64,000 bases of DNA from assembly GCF_034258515.1 (NCBI RefSeq), contig NZ_CP139438.1, forward strand, positions 3,906,001-3,970,000, written 5' to 3'. Origin of the DNA: Pseudarthrobacter oxydans. GTDB lineage: Bacteria; Actinomycetota; Actinomycetes; Actinomycetales; Micrococcaceae. Each line of letters starts with the position of its first letter. The stretch's first letter is position 1. Of the stretch, positions 45,325 to 54,179 are shown piece by piece. A program made the position numbers and the translations under genes. Under the pieces are notes generated by a model, which saw nothing but the letters and a program-made list of their open reading frames with translations, did no database searches and was not told the DNA's origin.

Positions 45325-45375
45325 CCGAAAGGCGGAACGGCCCACAGCAGGGCCCAGGAAGGTGTGAAAGCAATC

Positions 45376-46455
45376 ATGTTTAGAATCCCAGCAGCGTGGA
45401 TGCGGGGCGGAACCAGTAAGTGCTGGGTGTTCGAATGGGACAACCTCCAAGTCCCCGGAAAGAGCGTTGACGAAGTCCTCCTTCGGCTGTTCGGCAGCCC
45501 GGACAACCGCCAGATTGACGGCGTGGGCGGGGGAACCTCCACGACCAGCAAGGCTGTGATCCTTTCCCGCTCAGCCAGCGCCGAGGCAGACGTTGACTAC
45601 ACCTTCGCCCAGGTGGCCGTCGAGGAGCACAGGGTTGACTGGGGAAGCAACTGCGGCAACTGCTCAGCGGTGGTGGCACCGTACGCAATCGATCGGGGCT
45701 GGGTTGATGCCGGCCAGGAAACGACATCCGTGCGGACGCTGAACACGAACACCGACCAGCTCATCCTGCAGAAGGTTTCCACCCCGGACGGCAGGCTCCA
45801 GGAGACCGGTACCCTCATGATTCCGGGCGTTCCGTTCCCGGGGCTGTCCGTGGGCATGGGTTTCTTCGATCCTGCAGGACGGACAACCGGGAAGCTCTTC
45901 CCGACCGGAGAGCCGGTGGAGAAGGTGACGTTCGACGGGCGGGAAATCCCTGCCACCCTGATTGATGCCGGTGCGCCGCTGATCATCCTGGAGGCTGCTT
46001 CCGTGGGACTCACCGGGAATGAGACAGCCGGGGAGATCGATGGCCAGGCTGAACTCCTCGTGCACCTGGACGACGTGCGGCGGGACGCAGCGGTTCGAAT
46101 GGGCCTGGCCGCCACGAGGGCCGAAGCCGAGCGTGCGATTCCGAAGCTCGCGCTGGTGGCCCGGCCGTCCTCGGATGAGGGAGCCGACCTGGTGGTCCGG
46201 ATGCTGTCAATGGGCAAGCTCCACCCGGCGCTGGCGATCACCGGAAGCGTCGCCCTGACTATGGCTGCACAGCATGAAGGCACCGTGGTGCGGGACCTGA
46301 TCTCCACCGACGCTTCTTCCGGGCTCGCCATGCGGACTCCTGCGGGCCTCGTCCAAACCTGGGCCGAGACCCGCGACGGTGTCCCGGTTGTGGGCACCCT
46401 CCGAAGTGCCCGCCGCTTGGCCGATGCAGAACTGTTGCTGCCAGAGACCTGGTAA
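45376..46455 (+). CDS. PrpF-family isomerase
   Basis: The 359-residue protein starts MFRIPAAWMRGGTSK, the PrpF hallmark, with QIDGVGGGTSTTSKAVILS and the cysteine-containing DWGSNCGNCSAVVAP. PrpF members isomerise double bonds in tricarboxylates (methylaconitate, oxalomesaconate). GTG 45364 is an alternative start but sits one base from GGAAGG. It precedes a tricarboxylate transporter, which agrees with an unsaturated tricarboxylate substrate. Confidence 0.88.
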   Translation: MFRIPAAWMRGGTSKCWVFEWDNLQVPGKSVDEVLLRLFGSPDNRQIDGVGGGTSTTSKAVILSRSASAEADVDYTFAQVAVEEHRVDWGSNCGNCSAVVAPYAIDRGWVDAGQETTSVRTLNTNTDQLILQKVSTPDGRLQETGTLMIPGVPFPGLSVGMGFFDPAGRTTGKLFPTGEPVEKVTFDGREIPATLIDAGAPLIILEAASVGLTGNETAGEIDGQAELLVHLDDVRRDAAVRMGLAATRAEAERAIPKLALVARPSSDEGADLVVRMLSMGKLHPALAITGSVALTMAAQHEGTVVRDLISTDASSGLAMRTPAGLVQTWAETRDGVPVVGTLRSARRLADAELLLPETW

Positions 46456-46539
46456 GCGCGCAACCACAACAATCTGCCCCTCGCGCGCTCCTGGAAGGCG
46501 CTGCGCCGAGATAGGCACCCGATCAAAAGGATCATCTCA

Positions 46540-47751
46540 ATGACGAGCAACAAGTCATCCTTGGAACCACCCGGAACCGCTCCGCAAGAGGCACTTGCCG
46601 GGCAGTACGAAGAAGCGGACCTGCCAGAGCCGCCCAAGCATTCCCGGCGGACCATCCTTTCAGCCGTCGGCGCCTTCGCGTTGCTGGGCACCGCCACCAC
46701 GGTCCTCGGCGGAAGCCTGCTGAACCCGCCCTCCAGCACCGAGGACGGGGACTTCAGCGGCGAAACCCTGGAGTTCCTGATCCCCCTCGCGTCAGGCGGC
46801 GGAACCGATACCTGGGCACGTTTCATCGGCACCGAACTAACCAACTATGTTGCGGGCCGCCCCGGTTTTGCGCCCGTGAACGAGGCCGGCGGCGAAGGCA
46901 TCCTGGGCACCAACAGGTTTGCCCGCTCGGCAAAGACAGACGGCACGGAAATCCTGGTGGGCACGGCATCGACCGTTGTCCCCTGGGTCCTGGGCCGCTC
47001 GGCCGTGAAGTATTCCTTCGAAGACCTCAAGCCCGTCGTCGTCAACGGCACCGGCGGGGTCATCTATGCCCGCGCCGAGGCCGGGGTGTCCGGTCTTCAG
47101 GACCTGATAAACCGGGATACGCCCCTGGAATTCGGCGGCATCAGCGCCACGGGCCTGGACATCACCACGCTTGTTGCCTTCGACCTGCTCGAAGCGGACG
47201 TGACAAGCACCTTCGGCTTTGAAGGCCGGGGACCGGTCAACCTGGCGCTCCAGCGCGGGGAAATCGACCTGGACTACCAGACCACCTCGGCCTACGGCTC
47301 AGCCGTTGCCGGCATCGCCAAGGAGGGCAAAGCCGTTGTGCTCATGTCCTTTGGCCAGCTGGACGGAGCAGGCAACGTTGTCCGGGACCCCAATTTCCCT
47401 GATGTACCCACAGTCGCCGAGGCCTACGAAACGCTCCACGGAAAGAAACCCGCGGGCGAGAAGTTCGAAGCGTACAAGACCCTGCTGGGACTGACCTACA
47501 CCTACCAAAAAGGACTGTGGGTTCCGCAGGAGACACCCGAAAAAGCCTATGAGCTGCTCCGCAGTTCCAGCGAAAAGCTCGGGACCGACAAAGGCTTCCA
47601 GGAAAAGGCCGCCAAAGTCCTCGGCGGCTACCCCCTCGTCGCGGACACCGGCGTGGCAGACCGCGTCCGGGACGCCTACTCCGTCAGCAACTCCGTCCGG
47701 TCCTATGTCACAGGGCTGCTCGCGGACAAATACAACATCCACGTTGAATAA
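46540..47751 (+). CDS. TTT-family substrate-binding protein (third system), probable Tat export
   Basis: The 403-residue protein has an unusual N-terminus: about 40 polar residues, then SRRTILSAVGAFALLGTATT, a twin-arginine-like signal instead of a lipobox. The body has LIPLASGGGTDTWARFIGTE, APVNEAGGEGILGTNRFA and DVPTVAEAYETL, typical of the family. It is more distant from the two receptors in the left third. Followed nine bases later by the fused membrane component. Confidence 0.82.
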   Translation: MTSNKSSLEPPGTAPQEALAGQYEEADLPEPPKHSRRTILSAVGAFALLGTATTVLGGSLLNPPSSTEDGDFSGETLEFLIPLASGGGTDTWARFIGTELTNYVAGRPGFAPVNEAGGEGILGTNRFARSAKTDGTEILVGTASTVVPWVLGRSAVKYSFEDLKPVVVNGTGGVIYARAEAGVSGLQDLINRDTPLEFGGISATGLDITTLVAFDLLEADVTSTFGFEGRGPVNLALQRGEIDLDYQTTSAYGSAVAGIAKEGKAVVLMSFGQLDGAGNVVRDPNFPDVPTVAEAYETLHGKKPAGEKFEAYKTLLGLTYTYQKGLWVPQETPEKAYELLRSSSEKLGTDKGFQEKAAKVLGGYPLVADTGVADRVRDAYSVSNSVRSYVTGLLADKYNIHVE

Positions 47752-47759
47752 GGACCATC

Positions 47760-49730
47760 ATGCTTGACTCCGCAATGGCAGCGCTGGCATCCCTCGCTGA
47801 TCCCTCCCTCCTCATCATGCTCCTGATCGGCACCGTAGCCGGCCTCATCATGGGCCTCATCCCGGGGCTGGGCGGCACCGGCGCCGTCGCAATCCTCCTG
47901 CCCATCACTTTCGGCATGGAACCGCCCCAGGCGCTGGCCCTCCTGATTGGAGCCCTCGCCGTCGTCCATACTTCAGACACCGTTTCCGCCGTGCTGCTCG
48001 GCGCACCCGGATCCGCGTCTGCGAGCGTGACCATGCTGGACGGTTACTCCATGGCCAAGAAAGGACAGGCAGCCCGTGCCCTGACGCTGGCGTTCCTCTC
48101 GTCAATGGCCGGAGGCATCATCGGCGCAATCGGCCTGACCCTGGCGATACCGCTTGCCCGGCCTCTCGTGCTCTCCTTCGCCAGCCCGGAACTGTTCATG
48201 CTGACCGTCCTGGGCGTAGCCCTGGCCGCAGTCCTTTCGCGGGGAAACATCATCAAGGGTGTCTCCGCCGGACTCCTTGGCCTGGTCCTCGGCATGGTGG
48301 GAACCTCACCCACCACGGCCGAGGAACGCTTCACGTTCGGCAGCCTGTTCCTCGGCGACGGCCTGTCGCTCGTGGCCGTTGCCCTGGGAATCTTCGGCCT
48401 GGCCGAAATCGCATCACGTGCAAGCCAGCGGCGCGGACAAAGGGAAACAATAACCCTCGGCGGCGGCTGGGGCCAAGGCATCCGGGAATGGCTCAGCCAC
48501 TGGACCCAGGTCATCCGCGGAGCGCTCATCGGCATCTGGGCCGGCGTCCTCCCCGGCGTCGGTGCCACCGCAGGAACCTGGCTGGCCTACGGACAGGCCG
48601 TTGCCACCGCCAAGGACAAGCGCCAGTTCGGCAAGGGCGATCCGCGCGGAATCGTCGGCCCCGAAAGCGCCAACAACTCCGTGGAGGCCGGCGACCTGAT
48701 CCCCACCCTTCTCTTCGGCATCCCCGGCGGCGTACCCTCCGCGATGCTCCTCGGAATGCTCCTCACATACGGCATCCAGCCCGGTCCTTCGATCATCACC
48801 GAGCACCTGGACCTGATGTACCTGATCGTCTGGTCCTTCGCCATCGCATCCATTCTCGGAGCGCTCTTCTGCTTCCTCAGCGTCAAGCAGCTGGCAAAGC
48901 TGACTAAGGTCCCCTTCGCCGTCCTGGCCGCGGGACTCGTGGCCGTTATGCTCCTCGGCTCATTCCAGGAGGGCGGCCAGCTGGGCGACCTCTGGGTGAT
49001 GATCATTTTGGGCGTCTTTGGCTGGCTGCTGAAGTCCACCGGGTTCCCGCGGGCGCCCTTCCTCATCGGCTTCGTGTTGGCAATCCCGCTGGAACGCTAT
49101 TACTTCCTCACAGACAGCCTGTACGAAGGCTTCGACTGGATGGCCCGGCCCGGTGTCCTGGTCTTCCTGGCGATCCTGGTCCTTCCGATGATGTGGGCCT
49201 TCGTCAAGTTCATCCGCGCCCGCCGCCAGACCAACCTCGACGACGGGCACAGGGATGAGCAGCCCGAGGACGACGAAGCGCCCCTGAAGAACTCGACCTG
49301 GTCCCTGGCAGCATCCGGCATCTTCGCCGTCGCGTTTGCCGCAGCCCTCATATCATCGGCGTCCTTCTCACCCGAGGCCAGGCTCGTCCCCCAGCTGGTG
49401 AGCATCGGCGGACTGGCCTTCTCCGGGATCCTCCTCTTCACCGAAATTCGGGCAAGGGTCCGCACGAGGGCCGATCGGGCCGGCTGGACGCTCGATGCAG
49501 GCTTCGCATTGAAAACCTTCGCATGGATGACCGGTTTCCTGGCACTCACCGCAGTATTCGGATACCTCGTGGCCGTGACGGTTTTCATTCCCGCGTTCCT
49601 GCTGGTGGTCGCAAGGGCCCGCCTCAAGGTCGCGGTCATCTATACAGGGGTGCTGTATGTCGTGCTCCTGGCGCTCCCCTCCCTGCTGCCGATCGACCTG
49701 CCGCAAGGCTGGCTCAACACCCTTGTCTAG
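47760..49730 (+). CDS. Fused TctA-TctB transporter membrane protein (third system)
   Basis: The 656-residue protein combines both membrane subunits. Residues 1 to about 485 are TctA (GLIPGLGGTGAVAILLPITF, GVLPGVGATAGTWLAYGQ, GDPRGIVGPESANNSVEAGD). After a charged linker (DDGHRDEQPEDDEAPLKN) a TctB domain with four helices follows (FSPEARLVPQLVSIGGLAFS, FIPAFLLVVARARL). No stop or frameshift lies between. Covalent fusion fixes the subunit ratio at one to one. Confidence 0.9.
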   Translation: MLDSAMAALASLADPSLLIMLLIGTVAGLIMGLIPGLGGTGAVAILLPITFGMEPPQALALLIGALAVVHTSDTVSAVLLGAPGSASASVTMLDGYSMAKKGQAARALTLAFLSSMAGGIIGAIGLTLAIPLARPLVLSFASPELFMLTVLGVALAAVLSRGNIIKGVSAGLLGLVLGMVGTSPTTAEERFTFGSLFLGDGLSLVAVALGIFGLAEIASRASQRRGQRETITLGGGWGQGIREWLSHWTQVIRGALIGIWAGVLPGVGATAGTWLAYGQAVATAKDKRQFGKGDPRGIVGPESANNSVEAGDLIPTLLFGIPGGVPSAMLLGMLLTYGIQPGPSIITEHLDLMYLIVWSFAIASILGALFCFLSVKQLAKLTKVPFAVLAAGLVAVMLLGSFQEGGQLGDLWVMIILGVFGWLLKSTGFPRAPFLIGFVLAIPLERYYFLTDSLYEGFDWMARPGVLVFLAILVLPMMWAFVKFIRARRQTNLDDGHRDEQPEDDEAPLKNSTWSLAASGIFAVAFAAALISSASFSPEARLVPQLVSIGGLAFSGILLFTEIRARVRTRADRAGWTLDAGFALKTFAWMTGFLALTAVFGYLVAVTVFIPAFLLVVARARLKVAVIYTGVLYVVLLALPSLLPIDLPQGWLNTLV

Positions 49731-49765
49731 CAGTCCCTACCCCCTAAACCATTGGAGAAAGACAA

Positions 49766-50146
49766 ATGACGGTACTCGTGGCCTATGCGCCCGCCCCCGA
49801 AGGACGGGAAGCACTCACGGAGGGCATCAAGGAAGCGCACCTGCGAAAGTCGGATCTGCTGATTGTCAATGTGGGCCGGGGACACCATGACCTCGACGAT
49901 CACGAGATTGCGGAACTGGAAGGCAAGCTGTCCGATGCCGGGCTTGCCCTCACTGTCGAATCCTCCGTTTTGGCCGACCCGGGAGATGCAGTGATCCAGA
50001 TTGCGCAGGACCGCGACGTCGAAATGGTAGTCATCGGCCTGCGGCACCGCTCCATGGTGGGCAAGCTCATTTTGGGAAGCACCGTTCAGCGGATCCTCCT
50101 GGACGCCACTTGCCCCGTGCTCGCCGTGCGGGCCGACAGGCTGTAG
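49766..50146 (+). CDS. Universal stress protein (UspA family)
   Basis: The 126-residue protein has MTVLVAYAPAPEGREAL and IAQDRDVEMVVIGLRHRSMV, GKLILGSTVQRILLDATCPV. The final GS-V block is the ATP-binding signature of the Usp fold. It is 35 bases after the transporter and its transcript ends at the terminator at 50256, so it is part of the PrpF/TTT operon. Confidence 0.88.
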   Translation: MTVLVAYAPAPEGREALTEGIKEAHLRKSDLLIVNVGRGHHDLDDHEIAELEGKLSDAGLALTVESSVLADPGDAVIQIAQDRDVEMVVIGLRHRSMVGKLILGSTVQRILLDATCPVLAVRADRL

Positions 50147-50255
50147 GTACAGGCACGACCTGCCGGACCCCCGTCCGGCGCGCGTGCCGCCGTCCACGCA
50201 CTCCATCGCAACAGGAAGCCCGAGAGACGGGCGCGGAGGACGGCGCGCACGCACA

Positions 50256-50286
50256 GGAGGCAGGGCCATCTCCGGGCCCTGCCTCC
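50256..50286 (+). terminator. Terminator of the PrpF/TTT/Usp operon
   Basis: A perfect 12-base-pair stem (GGAGGCAGGGCC with GGCCCTGCCTCC) around loop ATCTCCG, followed by CCTTAT. It lies 109 bases after the Usp stop. Confidence 0.75.
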
Positions 50287-50502
50287 CCTTATGTGGCCAT
50301 CTTTTCCGATACGCCGGACGAAGGAATCTCAATGATGTTGTCAACGAGGAATCCCGTCCGGAGGCCCCGGTTCCCGCTGTAGTTTCGGCGCCTAATAGAC
50401 ACGCCCAACAGTCAGCCGTCGCCTTAACTGCAAGACCTTTCTCAAACCACGCTGCAGCCGCCTCACGCGGAGCCTCGGACAACGAACTATCTACACGCAA
50501 GA

Positions 50503-50558
50503 AACTGCTCCCCGGAAGTCAGAACTGAATTCCTCAGTCCAAACTCCGGGGAGCAGTT
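50503..50558 (-). terminator. Hairpin after the Nramp-like gene
   Basis: Fourteen-base arms (AACTGCTCCCCGGA and TCCGGGGAGCAGTT) pair exactly around a 28-base loop. Read on the reverse strand it lies 53 bases after the transporter stop and is followed by TCTTG. Confidence 0.6.
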
Positions 50559-50611
50559 CAGTGTGCAGGGGGCGCTTCTTATGGGCTGGTTTGCGGCTTA
50601 CGCCGGCTACT

Positions 50612-51910
50612 TTAGCCGAGCAGGGTGGCGATGAGTCGCATGGAGGAGGCGATGATGGCGATGAGGCCGATAGCGCCGAAGAGGTTTTGCCACCATTTGT
50701 TGCGGAGTTCTCCCATGATGGAGCGCCTGTTGGCCATGATGACGATCAGCACGCCGAGCATGGGGGCGATGAGTACGGTGAGGGATTGGGCGATGACGAT
50801 CAGGGCCACCGGTGAGGACTGGAAGGTCAGGGTGATGATCAGGCCGAAGGCAAGGATGATGCCTGTGATGATGCGGGCTGTGGGTGATCCTGCTTTGGCC
50901 CCGCGGCCCAGGCCGTCGGAGAGCATGGTGCCGCCCGCGGTGGCGTTGGCGATCATGGATGAGAAAGCGGCTCCGGAGAGGCCGAGGGCGAAGATCTTGG
51001 CTCCAACGGGGCCCGCCAAGGGTGCGAAGACGGAGGCGAGGGCGTTGATGGTTCCGGCTTCGGCTCCGGTCTTTCCCAGGACGGCTGCGGCGACCATGAT
51101 AACCAGGGCGGTCATGATGCCGGGTGCGACGATGCCGGGGATGGTGTCAACGAGGGTGATGTCGCGGTAGTCGGCGCGGGTGCGGCGGTGTTCCTTGATG
51201 CCGTAGGAGGTGTAGAAGGCGGCGTTGATGGAGAAGTTGGTTCCGACGAGGGCGACGATGAGGATTTCGCTTCCGGGCGGAAGTGTCGGGACCATGCCTT
51301 CCATGGAGCGGTACCAGTCGGGTTGGGCGACGACGGTGCTGGCGATGAAGGCCAGGCCCATGAGGACAACGATGACCAGCAGGGCCTTTTCGACGATGCC
51401 GTAAACGTTTTTGAGGGCCAGGACGAGGCCGACGGCAACGGTGCAGACAATGGTCCAGAGGACCGGGGACCCGCCGAAGACCAGGGACAGGCCGAGGCCG
51501 GATCCGACGGCGTTGCCGACGGAGAACATCAGCGTGATGCCAAAAACGCCGAAGCCCGCAAGGATTCCAACCCATTTGCCCAGGTGTTCTTTGATGGAGG
51601 TAATCAGGGACGTGGGTGTTGCGATGCCGAGCCGTACGCTCATGTCGGTGAAGAAGATCATCAGGATGGTGGAGACGGCGATGACCCACACGAGACTGTA
51701 GTCGAAGCGGCTGCCTGCCTGGACGGCGGTGGTGAGGTTGCCGGGGCCGAATTGCCAGGCTCCGACGACGAAGGCGGGGCCCATAAGGGCGAGGTAGCCC
51801 AGGAATGTACGGGGCTTCTTTGTGGTGCCTTGGGCCGGGTTTCCTTGCTTGGTTGCCATCTTTTCTTCCCTGGTTATGGGGCTGGTGATGGTCTTATTCT
51901 GCTCGCGCAT
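50612..51910 (-). CDS. Nramp-superfamily transporter lacking the canonical metal-binding motifs
   Basis: The 432-residue protein has about 11 membrane helices and the Nramp layout FLGYLALMGPAFVVGAWQFG, PGNLTTAVQAGSRFDYSLVW. In the family, DPGN in helix 1 and MPHN in helix 6 bind the metal; here the first is GPGN (residues 55-58) and helix 6 reads IVALVGTNFSINAAFYTSYG without Met, Pro or His. The usual Mn/Fe chemistry is therefore unlikely. ATG 51910 follows AAAAGGAGG. Shares a transcript with the aldolase gene upstream. Confidence 0.85.
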   Translation of the reverse strand: MREQNKTITSPITREEKMATKQGNPAQGTTKKPRTFLGYLALMGPAFVVGAWQFGPGNLTTAVQAGSRFDYSLVWVIAVSTILMIFFTDMSVRLGIATPTSLITSIKEHLGKWVGILAGFGVFGITLMFSVGNAVGSGLGLSLVFGGSPVLWTIVCTVAVGLVLALKNVYGIVEKALLVIVVLMGLAFIASTVVAQPDWYRSMEGMVPTLPPGSEILIVALVGTNFSINAAFYTSYGIKEHRRTRADYRDITLVDTIPGIVAPGIMTALVIMVAAAVLGKTGAEAGTINALASVFAPLAGPVGAKIFALGLSGAAFSSMIANATAGGTMLSDGLGRGAKAGSPTARIITGIILAFGLIITLTFQSSPVALIVIAQSLTVLIAPMLGVLIVIMANRRSIMGELRNKWWQNLFGAIGLIAIIASSMRLIATLLG

Positions 51911-51983
51911 CGGCGAGTCCTCCTTTTACAGCGACGTTGCTGGGGGTCGTCATCGACCGGGATGGAGAGTTTGAGGCTTGGAA

Positions 51984-52013
51984 CGGGTGGCGGGCCCGCA
52001 GGCCCGCCACCCG
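51984..52013 (-). terminator. Strong hairpin between the aldolase and the Nramp-like gene
   Basis: Thirteen exactly complementary bases on each side (51984-51996 and 52001-52013) enclose loop CGCA, 21 bases after the aldolase stop. It is not followed by a T-run. It could be a partial terminator or RNA-stability element that sets the two genes at different levels. Confidence 0.6.
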
Positions 52014-52034
52014 GAAGGATCCGGGGCGAGTGGA

Positions 52035-52970
52035 TCAGACGCTCGCGGTGACACTGCCCAGGTTCGCGGATTTGAGGGCCAGTGCGATTTCGTCGCCTGC
52101 GCCTTCGGCCAAGGGAAGCAGCGGCGGGCGGACGGTTGCGTGCTCGAGGATGCCGCGGGCGACGAGGCCCTCCTTGAGGGCGACGGTGCCTTCCATGTGG
52201 GAGCCTCGGTGGTAGACGTTCTTAGTCACGGGCAGCAGGCGGTCATGGATCGCGCGGGCTGCAGCATAGTCCTTGGCCTTACCGGCGGCGATGAGTTCCA
52301 CCAGCGGCTCCGGGGCGAGTCCGCCGTAGCCGACCAGTGCCCCGTCGACGTCGAACATGGTGTGGAGCAGGTATTCATCATGGCAGGTGAGGATCTGCAG
52401 GTCTGGATAGTTCGCGCGCAGGACGGGGATCTCGGTGTCCCAGCGCTTCATGTTGCGGACGCCGTTCTTGGTGGCAAACACGCCTTCCTGGCCGGCGATC
52501 TCGAGCTGGGTTTCCAGGTCATAGGTGGCCTTGGTGGCATCCGGGTACTGGAAGAGGATCAGTGGCAGGCCGGAGGTTTCGTAGATTTCCTTGTAGCGGG
52601 TCTGCGGGGCGCCCTTCTGGTAGCCGAAGCGGAGCCATCCGTGGGACGGATAGACGAGGCCGGCCTCGGCGCCGGCTTCAACGGCACGCTTGGCTTCCAG
52701 GGCAGCGACGGTGTTACCTTCACCGGTAATGCCGGCGATGATCGGGATTTCGCCATTCACGGCGCTCTTGAACTCACGGATGACGAGCGCCTGCTCGTCC
52801 TGGGTGAGGAACGTTCCTTCCCCCGCGTGGCCCAGGACCACCAGGCCCTTGACGCCCTCGATGCTGGCCAGCCAGCCGCCGAGCCGGTGGATCGCGTCGA
52901 CGTCGACGCTGCCGTCGCGGTTGAACGGGGTTACGGGTGCGGGGACCAGCCCACGGAGATCGATGGTCAT
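52035..52970 (-). CDS. DapA/NanA-superfamily class I aldolase or dehydratase
   Basis: The 311-residue TIM-barrel protein has Schiff-base Lys in GVFATKNGVRN, Tyr in LILFQYPDATKAT, and GHAGEGTFLT in place of the usual GTTGE loop. That loop normally binds the carboxylate of the alpha-keto acid, so the substrate differs from dihydrodipicolinate synthase. No lysine biosynthesis genes are close. It lies divergent from a LacI regulator and precedes an unusual transporter, a catabolic context. Confidence 0.88.
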   Translation of the reverse strand: MTIDLRGLVPAPVTPFNRDGSVDVDAIHRLGGWLASIEGVKGLVVLGHAGEGTFLTQDEQALVIREFKSAVNGEIPIIAGITGEGNTVAALEAKRAVEAGAEAGLVYPSHGWLRFGYQKGAPQTRYKEIYETSGLPLILFQYPDATKATYDLETQLEIAGQEGVFATKNGVRNMKRWDTEIPVLRANYPDLQILTCHDEYLLHTMFDVDGALVGYGGLAPEPLVELIAAGKAKDYAAARAIHDRLLPVTKNVYHRGSHMEGTVALKEGLVARGILEHATVRPPLLPLAEGAGDEIALALKSANLGSVTASV

Positions 52971-53010
52971 TTGAGCTACCTCTGTCTTCTTTGATGGTCG
53001 GCAGTCCCGC

Positions 53011-53042
53011 TATGATGAGAACGTTTGCGGGAACGTTTTCAA
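53011..53042. promoter_or_regulatory. Two AACGTT palindromes at a promoter, probable LacI operators
   Basis: GAGAACGTTTGC and GGGAACGTTTTC follow each other at a 12-base repeat (AACGTT at 53020-53025 and 53032-53037), about one helical turn apart, in the gap between the divergent aldolase and LacI genes. TATGAT at 53011-53016 is a good -10 box reading towards the regulator. Both genes could be controlled from here. Confidence 0.55.
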
Positions 53043-53135
53043 TATTGCAACGTGTTCCACCTCACTGTCAAGAGAAGGTTTGCAAAAAGGAGGAATAGAG
53101 TGTCTGGTACGCCCCTTTTGAAGAGGAGAACCGCC

Positions 53136-54179
53136 ATGGAACCGGCCGCCCCCGGCACGATCGTCACGCTTAAGGACGTTGCTGCGGCCAGCGGCGTGAG
53201 CATCTCCACTGCCAGCCGCGCCCTGGATGAACGTATGACGTCGCGTTCCGCTTCTGCAGCCCACGTCAGGAAAATAGCCGAGGAGCTTGGCTATCGTCGC
53301 AACTCTTTTGCGTCCAACCTGCGTAGGGGTGAGACCCGGACCCTCGGAGTGCTCGTGCCGAGGCTCAGTGATACCGTCATGGCCCTCATGTTTGAGCAAC
53401 TCGAGCGGGCAGCCTCGGACCGCGGGTACTTTGCCATGGTTGCTACCAGCGGCGATGATCCCGACGACGAACGCAGGGCTGCCGAAACACTCCTTGACCG
53501 CAATGTCGACGGGCTGATCCTTGCCACGGCCAGACTTGACGACGACCTGCCCCGGCATCTGCGTGAACGGGGCGTGGCGCATGCGCTGGTGCTGCGTACC
53601 GATGGGGTTAGCCCCTCGGCCCTCGGCGACGATGAGGTGGGCGGATACCTGGCGGTCAGGCACCTCATTGATCTCGGGCACCGTGACATAGCCGTTGTGA
53701 CCGGGCCGTCATTCACCTCCACCGGGATTGGCCGCCTCGCCGGCGCGCGCAAAGCCTTGGAAGGAGCCGGCCTTAAGGCGCGTGAAGAATGGCTGATGGC
53801 CGCTGGTTACGGCATCGAAAGCGGGGTTGCCGCCGCGGAATCATTGCTGGCCAGCGATACGGGGCAACGCCCGACTGCGGTGTTCGCTGCCAATGACAAC
53901 CTGGCAATGGGGGTCATCGCGGCCGCCCACCGCCTGGGCATCACCGTGGGAGACGACCTTGCCCTGGTCGGCTACAACGACATACCACTCTCGTCCCGCC
54001 TCTCAATCCCGCTCTCTTCCGTGCGAGTGCCCCTGGATCAGATCGCAGGCAACGCGATAGACCTCATCGTGAACCCCGGAAAAGAACCCAGGATCCGGAA
54101 ATCCATGCCAACACTCATACCCCGCCAATCGAGCGGCCCACCCCGACACTCCGCACCACCCGTTCCCCACGTCTCCTAG
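53136..54179 (+). CDS. LacI-family transcriptional regulator
   Basis: The 347-residue protein has TLKDVAAASGVSISTASRAL helix-turn-helix and a sugar-binding-protein core ending in a long basic/proline tail. VFAANDNLAMGVIAAAHRLG and LALVGYNDIPLSSRLSIPL are family signatures. ATG 53136 follows AGAGGAG; GTG 53100, six bases after AGGAGG, is an equally good start and would add 12 residues. Probably controls the aldolase/Nramp-like pair and itself. Confidence 0.88.
   Translation: MEPAAPGTIVTLKDVAAASGVSISTASRALDERMTSRSASAAHVRKIAEELGYRRNSFASNLRRGETRTLGVLVPRLSDTVMALMFEQLERAASDRGYFAMVATSGDDPDDERRAAETLLDRNVDGLILATARLDDDLPRHLRERGVAHALVLRTDGVSPSALGDDEVGGYLAVRHLIDLGHRDIAVVTGPSFTSTGIGRLAGARKALEGAGLKAREEWLMAAGYGIESGVAAAESLLASDTGQRPTAVFAANDNLAMGVIAAAHRLGITVGDDLALVGYNDIPLSSRLSIPLSSVRVPLDQIAGNAIDLIVNPGKEPRIRKSMPTLIPRQSSGPPRHSAPPVPHVS

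Larger units (their letters stand above)
50147..50611. other. Non-coding stretch between two convergent operons
   Basis: These 465 bases contain no credible gene. They hold a forward terminator at 50256-50286 and a reverse terminator at 50503-50558; the stretch between has no recognised feature. Confidence 0.5.

Noticed and set aside
50110-50528. Two small forward frames after the universal stress protein
   Set aside because: Low-complexity translations without start signals; the stretch is better explained by two terminators.
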